64,000 nt of DNA, from the NCBI RefSeq assembly GCF_050908995.1, contig NC_135120.1, forward strand, positions 14,397,433-14,461,432, given 5' to 3'. A program made the position numbers and the translations under genes. Below the pieces are notes generated by a model. That model saw nothing but the letters and a program-made list of their open reading frames with translations, was not told where the DNA came from and did no database searches. The stretch comes from Andrena cerasifolii. Its lineage: Eukaryota > Arthropoda > Insecta > Hymenoptera > Andrenidae. This document shows positions 12,401 to 22,578 of the stretch, piece by piece. Within the stretch, counting starts at the first letter, position 1, and the number at the start of each line of letters is the position of its first letter.

Positions 12401-13140
12401 TTTTTTTTCTTCCCTCCCTCGGTATTCCATCTCCTGGCTGTTTGGATACTCGTTTCACGGCTGCTCGGCCACCTGTCCCGATAATGACGAATTAATGGCG
12501 GAAGGCGGGAGAGAAATTGCTGGCGGTGACGAGAGATCCATCCCGCTGTGGAAAGGCGTACAAAGGCCCGGCCCGAGTTCGACAAAGTTCAACGTGGTTA
12601 CCGTGAAAAGCTTTATGCGCTGGCTTCGAGACGAATCACAGCGGCTGACCGCCGCACAAAGAAATCTATATCGCGCTGCGGAAGCAAAAAGCTCTTCGGG
12701 CTAAAAGCTTTCCCGTGCGCGACCAAGTTATTTTTATTGGATCGGCGAAGCACTTCGTTTGAGCAACGGAATGATATCTGATGCTGGCTTCGCCTGCCTG
12801 CCTGTCACGTTTGTACAGATTCAAATACCGAATTAATCCTGTCGACAGGGACTCGCTGGCTTGTTATACTCCTCAACGAAGAAAAAAAACTTGCAATCTG
12901 AAAAGCGAAATCGCTCTTCCGTTTTTTTTTTTGTTTCGCCACGCGAAATTCAGCTGTAGGTCACCGGTATAGATGGACGTACAGGCGGAGGTGAGGGACG
13001 CTTTGAAATTTTATCGGCTTGTGAAATTTATTCTAATTGAAATATTTAAAAAAAAAACATTCGAATGGCATCGATGTAGTTCCAAATTGTAAAATATGGA
13101 AACGAGTCGTAATTCACTAAACGAAAGAAAGCATTGTTAC
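6430..13140. other. 6.7 kb non-coding stretch, no gene recognised
   Basis: CpG-rich unique sequence without convincing open frames or recognisable transposons. Minor features are a short tandem CGATACATCA doublet near 7531-7553, a purine tract at 7616-7639, and a run of 13 G at 10433-10445. A TATATAAA at 10928-10935 has an arthropod-type initiator-like TTCAGCA about 34 bp downstream, but no gene follows, so it is not called a promoter. Confidence 0.5.
10433..10445. repeat. Poly-G homopolymer (13 G)
   Basis: Directly visible uninterrupted run of G after GTCGTCGTGGA. It is one of three G-runs in the window; the others are at 5527-5541 and 21538-21547. Confidence 0.95.
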
Positions 13141-13144
13141 AATA

Positions 13145-14272
13145 GGGACATTCCACGCGAAAGCGGACAGTTTTTGGAGTAACATTTCGGATGTGGCTGA
13201 AATTTAAATATGTTGCAGTCTTTAGGGATATATAAACATATCTCGAAGGATTTTTGACAATTTTGAAAAATGTCGATTTTACAGCTGTTTGAAGGTAAGT
13301 GCTAACTTTTTTTTCAATAAATTATAACTATGGAAGTAGTAAACGAATGGAGATGAGGTTTACGGCGATTTGTAGAAAAGACATTGAAGTTTTAAGAAAA
13401 AATTATTTCAGTTTCAGAAACAAATTTTTTTAACCATTTTTGTGCAATTATTTTATACAAATGCAGTTTTTTTAACAACGGGCGCGATTTTAAAAATCTG
13501 AAAAAACAGAATATAGTTCTATTCTTCTCCTTCATAGTCTAATTGTCAAAAATGTGGGCATTTTAAAATTGGCCTTGTAAAAATTGTCGAAAGTTGACGC
13601 TGCGTCGCCCAGCACCGCGGTACTCGCAGCGGCCAAGCGGCTATACCTGATATTCTTATACAGGATTCTCGAAATTGGTAAGTATTTGAAAAAAACGAAG
13701 GAGGAAAGCTCTTACTGTTTTTTATATCCAACATAATACGGTATCTGAATTTTTGGTGTTCGCAATATTTTCCTTGAAACGAGGGTGACTTTTAGTTTTT
13801 TAAATGGAATGCTATATATTTGATTACCCAATATGAAAGCGACTGTCAAGACAAATTCAACCATATGATACACTATGACCTTCAAGGCCACACAAGGTTA
13901 GGAATGAAAGAAAGAAACCCTATCTACTAGATAGATAGTTCAATATATTTACTTCATCCCTAACCTTGTGTGGTTAAAAATGGTTAAAAAAAATTGTTTC
14001 TGAAACTGAAATAATTTTTTCTTCAAATTTCAATGTCTTCTCTACAAATCGCCGTAAACCTCATATCTCCATCCGTGTACTACTTCCATAGTTATAATTT
14101 ATTGAAAAAAGTTAGCACTTACCTTCAAACAGCTGTAAAATCGACATTTTTCAAAACTCTCAAAAATCCTTCGAGATATGTTTATATATCCCTAAAGACT
14201 ACAACATATTCAAATTTCAGCCACATCCGAAATGTTACTCCAAAAACTGTCCGATTTCGCGTGGAATGTCCC
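13145..14272. mobile_element. 1.1 kb foldback element with about 295-bp arms
   Basis: The left arm (13145 to about 13440) and right arm (about 13974-14272) are near-perfect reverse complements, beginning GGGACATTCCACGCGAAA on each side. AATA is found on both flanks (13141-13144 and 14273-14276) and may be a target duplication, though an AT-rich 4-mer is weak evidence. The roughly 530-bp centre contains a second, smaller hairpin at 13888-13973. The plus-strand open frame at 14033-14290 lies inside the right arm and is not a gene. No transposase is encoded; superfamily unknown. Confidence 0.8.
13888..13973. repeat. Hairpin nested in the centre of the foldback element
   Basis: A 21-bp inverted pair, CCACACAAGGTTAGGAATGAA at 13888-13908 and its complement with one mismatch at 13953-13973, surrounds a 44-bp loop containing CTATCTACTAGATAGATAG. 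The right half abuts the inner edge of the large right arm. It may be a separate small element or the inner end of the host element. Confidence 0.75.
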
Positions 14273-14276
14273 AATA

Positions 14277-15434
14277 AACAGACGAATTGAACGTCGATCG
14301 ATCGAGAGCATCGGCATTCAGGTCCACCAGCCCCTGTCTTATCCATAAAGAATGTTGCCAGTTACTCTGGTAAACAATTTCACCAGCATCCAGCCGAACA
14401 ACTTTACCTTCCCCGTGGCTAGCAGGACAAAGACTTCGCGAAAGGGATTCACTGAATAATCGCGGCGAAATTTATGAGCGAACGCATCGGAAATTTCGGT
14501 CACGTAACGCTATCCCGCGCGGAGACACGCTTCCGCGAGAAACGTAAAATCTCCGCCCGTGGCGGGGCCAACGAAACTAATTCCATAGCCGATACCACTG
14601 TCTGCTGCAATCTTGTTTCCGCGCTGCCCGCCTCTCGCCGTCCCTTCCCGCGGCAAAGCAGCGAAACGTAATTTATTTAACCGGCTACTTTCGTCAGGGG
14701 AAACTTCGTAATCATGCCAACGAAGCGACATTACTCACGCGGACTATTAAGTTACGCTGTATCTTGGGGAACGTCTTTACCTCCCGTTGCCCTTAATTAC
14801 CCTTCGGCCCGCACCTCCCCTCCGTCCATAAAAAATTCTGCAAAATTGTTGCTCCCCGTCGGCGTTCCACGCGGAGGCAACGGGACCGTTGGTTAACAGA
14901 AGCGCCGAGGCGCGAGAGCGACCATATTCGTGTATCGCACGGCTGCGAAGCTGAGAGGTCGAGTATTTTCATATTCATATTTTTCGCTGGCTTGCAAGGA
15001 CCTGAGCCAGGACCTCAGTTTGTTTCCCGAGAAGGCGGTAGGTCCCCGAGAGTGTGTGACAAGACGTTGGATCCTCTCTGAGTTATGTATTCATGAGATA
15101 TATGTAAATTTAAGTTGTAGTTCTCGAGAACTGGGGCGCGCGTCGTCTACGAAAGCCAACGTGTTAAGTAGTCCCTAAAAGATGATTGATTCTCTTTTCT
15201 CTGTCAGTTACACTCGTCATACCTCACCACCTTTCGCCTAACTTTATCCATAACAGCGTGATCCTGCCACGAGTTCGCGGTAACAAAGATCAGGGGATTG
15301 CGAACGTCTTTCGTACGCGGAAACTCGTCACGCAAACCAGATTTTCTCTCAATTCTCTCCTATAATATAACAATTCGCGTACCCGTGATCGCGGGGGACG
15401 CTCGAAGATTATCCCACAAGAACTCGTTAACGGC
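14277..15434. other. Non-coding stretch, no gene recognised
   Basis: Unique GC-balanced DNA between two foldback elements. No conserved frame, RNA gene or repeat was identified. Confidence 0.5.
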
Positions 15435-15437
15435 TGA

Positions 15438-16059
15438 CAAGGGGAGGCCGCGACATCTGGGACACGGATTTCGATGAATCTCATATATGTTGTAGTGTAG
15501 ATGTAGTAGACCAATATACGTCTCACATGTTGGGTCCACTACCCCAGAGTTTCCGAAATATTAATAAGAAAAGATGTTTATGCGTTGACGAACAGAAGCG
15601 ATAGCGAAGTTTATCGTAATGATTAATAGCGGCGCGTGTAAAGGGCAGGTCTCGCATCGGAACTTTCGCCGGTTCCGATTCTCACTGGGATCATTTTCTT
15701 TCTACAAATGTATTTTGTATTGTTTTATTCCTCAAAAGATAAAGTACTATTTTTTACATTCTAAAATATGACATTTATCCTAAAAACAAATGACACAATA
15801 AAATTCACGGCACCATGCTCATCTAATAAAAGATGTATGGCCACAGGTACATTTTTTTGTACACGCGCCGCTATTCATCGTTACAATAAACTTCGCTATC
15901 GCTTCTGTTCGTCAACGCATAAACATCTTTTTTTATTAATATTTCGGAAACTCTGGGGTAGTGGACCCAACATGTGAGACATATATTGGTCTACTACTAC
16001 ACTACAACATATATGAAATTCATAAAAATCCGTGTCCCAGATGTCGCGGCCTCCCCTTG
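15438..16059. mobile_element. CAAGGG-type foldback element, distinct subfamily
   Basis: The arms (about 15438-15645 and 15852-16059) are reverse complements and begin CAAGGGGAGGCCGCGACATC. The interior matches no other element in the window. Yet the outermost bases (CAAGGG) and the flanking TGA on both sides (15435-15437 and 16060-16062) are the same as in the 430-bp family at 4030, 58154 and 60179. Open frames at 15290-15526 minus and 15974-16270 plus are mirror images of the two arms, not genes. No transposase is encoded. Confidence 0.8.
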
Positions 16060-16062
16060 TGA

Positions 16063-18160
16063 GAGCGATAAGTACACCGGCAGCACGTATTCGAATGAAA
16101 ACTACGTCTCGGTTAACAGACACCAGACCGTGACTGGCGCGGGGAGGCATGGCCGACCGCTAATATCGCGACAGGGAAATATGCGCCGCACGAAAATTAC
16201 ACGCTGTCGGGATACAACGTGTCAAAGGAAGCGTGGAATAAATTTCCAGAGGAATTTAATTCGTGGGTGATAAAAAAAACATGTCGACTCCGTCCGCCTT
16301 CTAGCCGTAAAAGCAATTAAATCTTCGTTAGCAGCCGCTCAAGGGGTCCGGCAGGCGTTCGGGGAGGGGGTGGCGGAGGGGTCAAGATTCCTCTTTGAGG
16401 CGATAAAATTATTATTTTCGGAAAAGCGCGCAGAAGCGCTGGCGACTCGCGCTCTCCGCGCTCCGGCATTATTGATTTTTCCCCGGAAATTGGGTCGCTT
16501 GATCGCGTTATACGCCGCTAGGCCATTAATTAATATCGCTCTACTGAACACTGACCATTCCCAGACACGTCGCAATGGCGAATCTTATCGTCGGGCGCGG
16601 GGGCACGCGCCGGGCACGCCGCGCGATCCACGGCGGCGTTTTTGCCATGCAAATGGCCCGCTGTTGCGCGCTGCACTTTAACGGCGCCCCGTTATCATAT
16701 CGGCCGTTCAATTCTGCCCGGCCACAGTAAACCAATAAACGACGAGACACCCCGTATAATTGGTCGCAACCGAGCGAGCTGCGTTTAATAAGCAAAACGT
16801 TCGTCATTAGCTGCGCTGCCGGTTGGCCGGCGAAGGAACGATGATTTCAATTAAAATTAAATGATGGCGCTTAATTAGCTTATCAGATAGACGGAACGGT
16901 GGGGGCGGAGGGGCGGGGAATTGGCCACAGGGAAACTGGTTCGTCGTTATCGGCGCGAAATTCGCGTGTAATGATGGTCGGAACGGTCGCCTCGCTAATT
17001 TCACCTGTTTTTCTCTGCCGGAACAATGGGCCGGCATCCTGGGAGCTCGTAAAAGGCGTTTGCGTGACGATTAACGTTATTAGAGCTCGCGAAGCATCGC
17101 GCGCGGTTCCTTAGTCGCTCGGCAAAGTAACGAGAGAGGGAAAGTATGAAAATTTGGCAGAGCTGTTTGAAAGCTGACCTTTCCGGAGGGCTCTGCGGCC
17201 ATTTCATTCTTGCGAGATACAAAGAATCGCACCACGTTCCTTTTGTAGGAACGGGCACGAAGGAAGACTAAATTAAACGTATCGCGGTGTTAGGAAAGGC
17301 GCGCCAGCGTGCGACGAAGATATTAGAGGCAGCAAGTGGTTAGTTCGCAGCACAGTTTAGGAGACACGAGGAGGGACATACGCGCGCCCCGTATCGACCA
17401 CTCTATCGACACCACCTGAGCCCATAACTGTGACCTCCGCTGTCGGGCGAGCGAAGATAAAGCACTGCGCCCTTTTAACCGTAATACGTGGTGGTGTAGC
17501 AGGTGTACGTTTAAGGGCGAAAATGGTAAATACACCGGCGGCTCAGTCTCAGCGTGCTCGGAGGTGATCGTTCGTCCATTCGAACGTCGATCGTAAATCT
17601 CGTTCGCCCGGCCGGGCCCCATATGTGTACCCACGGCGATCGAAGGTCAGAAATGGTAATTGATATCGCGGCCGGGCCGTTTCGGGAGTCGAATTTACGA
17701 CAACGGCGTATGGGGAGGATTCGAAGGCTTAGGCGCGCCGGGGTTATGGCGGAGGATATCCCCTGCGGGGCGAAAAATTGATATTTCACGTCCGACGAGT
17801 AACGACGGAATAAAGCGTTACGTGGAAACGATTTTATGCCCCGTCCTGGTGCGCGAAATTCATCGGGATTCCAGTAATTGGAGATTCGTTCCAACCACGG
17901 CCGGTTTCCAGGGCAGCGCTATCAGATTCCGTGTTCACCGGCGGGAAAAAGTGTTTCGCAACCGCGGTGGTGTAGGTTGTAGGAGAGCAATAGAAGGATT
18001 ACAGTGTGTACTGTGCCGGGTGTCTACAGTGAATAATAAGTTTGAGGGGGTAAGGTCCGTTTTATGTGACTGTATGAGTCAGTCGGGTCTACAGGTATCG
18101 ATATATGTATTGAGAGTATAAGAAGAGAAAAACAGCAGGTCACTTGGTAGTTGCTTGTCC
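16063..18160. other. Non-coding stretch, no gene recognised
   Basis: GC-rich unique DNA. A short GACACCCCGTATAATTGG near 16746 resembles the ACACCCTGTAT ends of insect transposons and may be a solo remnant. The segment from about 17960 to 18110 contains GTAAGG donor-like sequence after a GT-rich stretch and could be an untranslated exon, but nothing in the sequence proves it. Confidence 0.4.
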
Positions 18161-18844
18161 TTAAGGGGACTAGGCAGTCGGAAAATCGATTTTTTTATTG
18201 CATTTTCCGAAAGTAGTATCTTCTCTGAATAAAATGCCGCTTGGTTTACAGTAAAATTCGCTAAATTGTAGATTTGGCAGCTAAAAACGTCAAGCGGCAA
18301 CCCATAGCGTTGCCTTTGTCCAGAAACTTTAAACGCGATTTTCTCGAATATTTTTTTCTCTTCATTTTTTCCTGACTGCGAACGAATTGAGGTTCAGATC
18401 GACTTGGAAAAAATTACAGAATGTGTAAAACGTGTGCCATTTCCGGGCAAACCTCTTATAGGGTCCGTAAAAATTCGAGATTTTCATAAAAATTAAGATG
18501 TCACCGAATTTTTTAACCCAGACCATCATTGTTTGTGCGCTACGAAAATCCGGTGACTTCTTAATTTTTTTTATGAAAATCTCGTATTTTTACGGACACT
18601 ATAAGAGGTTTGCCCCGAAATGGCACAGTTTTACACATCCCGTAATTTCTTCCAGGTCGATCTGAACCTCGATTCGTTCGCAATCAGGAAAAAAATGAAG
18701 AGTGACAAATATTCGAGGAAAACGCGTTTAAAGTTTCTGGGTAAAGGCGACGCTATAGCGGTAAGCGGCATTTTATTCAGAAAGGATAGTACTTTCGGAA
18801 AATGCAATAAAAAAATCGATTTTTCGACTGCCCAGTCCCCTTAA
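18161..18844. mobile_element. TTAA-flanked foldback MITE, family A, complete copy
   Basis: TTAA stands at both ends (18161-18164 and 18841-18844). The terminal repeats read GGGGACTAGGCAGTCGGAAA on the left and GGGGACTGGGCAGTCGAAAA on the right after complementing. The arms extend almost to the centre near 18520, so the 684-bp element is nearly one palindrome. TTAA target duplication is typical of piggyBac and Kolobok transposons. The open frame at 18620-18844 plus is right-arm sequence. A second copy begins at 63503. Confidence 0.85.
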
Positions 18845-20198
18845 GACCAAACGAGTCTCGTTAGTGGAGTAAATTTAAGCAAGTTAAGTAGCAGTTACTG
18901 TTAAGTAGCAGCAGTCTGTGCTGTGAATTAATTTCCCCTGATTTCGAGAGATAATAAACGGTGTACAGCTGCAGCTGCACTGTAAACTTCACGGGAGAAC
19001 ATCCGTGCAATTTTTTTTAAAGGAATGCCAGGCGCTACAAAGCCATACGTTGCTCCTCGGGACACGGGGCGCAGCATAAAAATGCGAGAATGTAATTACA
19101 GCGATCTGGGTCAAACGGTAATCTTACTTTGCAGAGAGAACAACGAAGCGCTAACGGGCGATGACCGCCTCTGCGAGAAGCGAAACACGGCGGTGCTGGA
19201 GAACGCGCATCTGTCCTGTCGCGTGGTATCAGCGCGCGCGATATTGGGTTTATCTTTGAAAAAAATTCTCGAAACCGGGAGCCCCCCGGTGGCGTGAAAT
19301 GTGTCGCCACGGACGGGTGGGCGAAAATTGCAACCGATTCGGCGATTCCACGGAACGATCGGATGAAAATCGTTGTGACGTTATGACGCCTGTTCCGAAG
19401 TGCATGGCTGGCGTACATAAGCGGGGAAAAAAGCAGCTTTAACGCGCGGCGACGAAAGCACGCGGGAGTAGTAGGTAGCCGTATGATTTTTTAATGCTTT
19501 GTCCGTGGGTTTCGCGGATGAAACGCAGCTTTGCGCGCGGTAATTCTGTCACGATGCCACGAACGTTTGCGCCGTTGTCCGACGCGTCTTCATGAATATT
19601 AAAATAATCAGTCGGTACTGAAAAGCTTAAGCACACCGTGCGAAGTGTCGGAGGATTATATCCCGCCTTCGCTCGCCGACTAAAGCGCCGCGAAGTTTTT
19701 CAATCATTCAGGGGTGAGGTGCATTTTGAAATTGAAAATGGCTGGCGTGCAGCTGTTACACGCAGCAGTTTTACTCTCCGGTGTAACGTTCGCGGAACAG
19801 GGAGAAAAGCGCTGCGCAGAATTTTTACAGTGGACGTCTGGCCCTGTTACCGTGCAGCTCGAATGTAGTTGTCGAGGGGAAATCATACGTGTAGTTACAT
19901 CACACCGATGAACGTGGAGCACAGAGTACAGTACTTGCACCCATATTGCTTGCCCAAGGACACTTTCACGACAATTCCAGCTGGTCGAGAAGGGTACTTA
20001 CTGGAAAAGCTTATAAACTACGATTCCTGAAACATAGACAATATCCACCGTTAGAAACACATTTCCATGCAGTTACAGCATAGTAGAAGGTCGATAGAAG
20101 CAAGTTCCGTGCATTAGAAAAATCAATTAGGCATTGTGGAAACTGCTACCAAACATCTGCGAGAAGCAGACAACTATTCGCGAAGCATTGGAATCTTC
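18845..20198. other. Non-coding stretch, no gene recognised
   Basis: A 12-bp direct repeat GTTAAGTAGCAG occurs at 18883-18894 and 18900-18911. Otherwise this is unique DNA with overlapping uninformative frames on both strands (for example 19035-19418 minus). Confidence 0.45.
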
Positions 20199-20929
20199 TT
20201 AAGGGGTCGTGCTCAGTCAGGAGGCCGAAAAAGGGTGGTTTTTGGAAATTTTTTACTCAAAAGCTATAACACATTTCTCAAAAAATCTTTTTTCCTTTTA
20301 AGGATTGCATCTAGTGCCGTGCATCGTAATTTTTTTATTTAAAAATATTTATTAATAACTAAGTTATTGTCCATCACTCGAAGGTTCTCTAAAAAAAAGG
20401 GCTTCTGCGGTGACCACTGCTGCTCGAAAGTCGATCATCTAAAATAAAAAATTCAAAAGAATTTACTTATTATATTATATTATCTAGTATTTGAACGAAG
20501 GATTTTTTTATCCGATGCTTAGTTTTCTTTTAATTGACGAAAATCAGGCACGATTTACGATAAAAATTGAAACTTTTACTTTAAACATCAGCCATTTTTT
20601 CCCAAATCAATATTTCGAAAAATCCTTCGTTCAAATACTAGATAATATAGTATAATAAGTAAATTCTTTTGAATTTTTTATTTTAGATGATCGACTTTCG
20701 AGCAGCAGTGGTCACCGCAGAAGCCTTTTTATTTAGAGAGCCTTCGAGTGATGGACAATAACTTAGTTATGGATAAATATTTTTAAATAAAAAAAAATAC
20801 GATGCATAGTACTAGATTCAATCCTTAAAAGGAAAAAAGATTTTTTGAGAAATGTGTTATAGCTTTTGAGTAAAAAATTTCCAAAGACCACCCTTTTTTT
20901 CGGCCCCCTGACTGAGCGTGACCCCTTAA
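20199..20929. mobile_element. TTAA-flanked foldback MITE, family B, complete copy
   Basis: The 731-bp element is flanked by TTAA at 20199-20202 and 20926-20929. Its ends read GGGGTCGTGCTCAGTCAGGA and, complemented, GGGGTCACGCTCAGTCAGGG. The arms of about 310 bp pair nearly perfectly, including the block GCAGTGGTCACCGCAGAAG about 225 bp from the right end. A diverged relative occupies 30077-30587. The frames at 20136-20342 and 20763-21125 arise from the arms. It has no coding capacity; piggyBac- or Kolobok-type mobilisation is inferred from the TTAA only. Confidence 0.85.
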
Positions 20930-22534
20930 GACACTCTCCAGGCAAACATTCTTTCGACAACACATCGCAATAAGAAGCCCTTAATCTATCGTCAGAGCAG
21001 CGAGTTGCATCGTGAACCAAGGAAAAGGCTCCCAAGGAGCAGGAAGGACAAGAGGCAGAAGAGCGACCATTACTCCAAGATATAATCGCCCAGACACGCA
21101 ACAACTCTCCACTCCCAGCAAGCACTGAAAACCCTCGAGGAGCTCTCTCGAGCCAGTCACATTTTAATCTGAAAATATTATCCGCGGCGTCACAACAGGT
21201 GCACGTGTCCGGACTTTCACCAGCGGGGAACGCGTGACCCGACTACAAACGGAACGTGACGCGTTACCGAGTACAAGAGACTTAATCGATCCTACCCGGA
21301 AGTGTTTGATAAAAAACCATTGCATTCAGGAGCTATTCGCGTTATTGCGTTAGAGCGGTATCGCGGGCGTCAGAGGAGGCGGACGTGACCTGATTGAGGA
21401 AGAAGGCAGCGAGCCACCCTCGCGCTGATGCGATCTCCTCGGTCACGAAGGGCGCAGCCGGAAACGGGACGGGATCCTGAGTAATCCGGTACGGGTTTAC
21501 CTCTGTCCTCGCGTATGCCCGACGCGACGGTTTACTCGGGGGGGGGGAGGAACACGAGAAAAAAGGAGCTGGCGAGCTCGCGTCCTGGCAACGGCTTGGC
21601 CTTTTAAACTACCCTGGTTTTCAGGCTAAGTGAAAAGTCGTGTAAAGAACACCGCGGAAAGATTCGCGCCAGAAATTTCGCGGAAGCCTCTGCGCCGCGA
21701 TAGAATGGACAGCTTGAACTTTTCGATCCTGCTGCGACTGCCTTCCTGTCGGGCCGCGCCTGGAGGAATGGATTTAACAGCGTAGAAGGCAAGCCAGCGC
21801 GATCTCGCGCGAGGCAAGACGATCTCCGTGGATGAGCAGCAACTTGCCGTGTCTGATAAACGTTGGTAATTAGTTTCAACTTGTTTTCATTTGGGTTGCG
21901 GCATGGGGTTAGGGCTAGGAGTTCCTTCGTGGAGACTTTAGGTTTCAATTCCTCTTTGCAGCAACACCTGATGCGGCGTTCGTTCGTATACTTATCCCGA
22001 AGATTATGCGTGAGGGTAATTCTTTTAGTTTGAGCGAAACTAAGCATTAAACTGTCAGGATCCCGAAGGGACACGATTGAATTTCTAGCGCGTTGTTGGT
22101 TTCTGGGTCTGTCGCTGTTTACACACACGGTTCGCGTGAATTTCAGTGGAGTAACCCTACAATAGGTCAGCCCACGTGGCCGTTCCCTGACTTTCGTCTA
22201 CCCTCTCGACCGATGGTAAACATTAGTCTGTTTATCTTGCGCGAAGCGGCTTTCTCAGACGTTCCGGTCCAAGGCGACTCGAAACTTTCGGGCAACTATG
22301 CCGAAGAGTCCCGGGTTAATTCGGGACTCTGGGACTTGCACCGGAACGAAGAAGCGCGGTGGAAAGTATGGGAACGCGAGGCAGGAGGGGAGAGGAGACA
22401 GATGGTCAAGAGATAAGCAGAATGTAGGGGTAGCAGGGGGTTCGGGCGGGGGATAGAGGAAGCAGTGTTTCTTGACGAAAGTTCAGCGAGTATCCTGGAA
22501 CAGAGGAGGGGAAGTATAACCTAAGAACGAGGCA

Positions 22535-22578
<44 letters not shown>

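Noticed and set aside
17960..18110. Possible untranslated first exon ending at a GTAAGG
   Set aside because: Only a donor-like sequence supports it; no start codon context, homology or transcript evidence can be seen.
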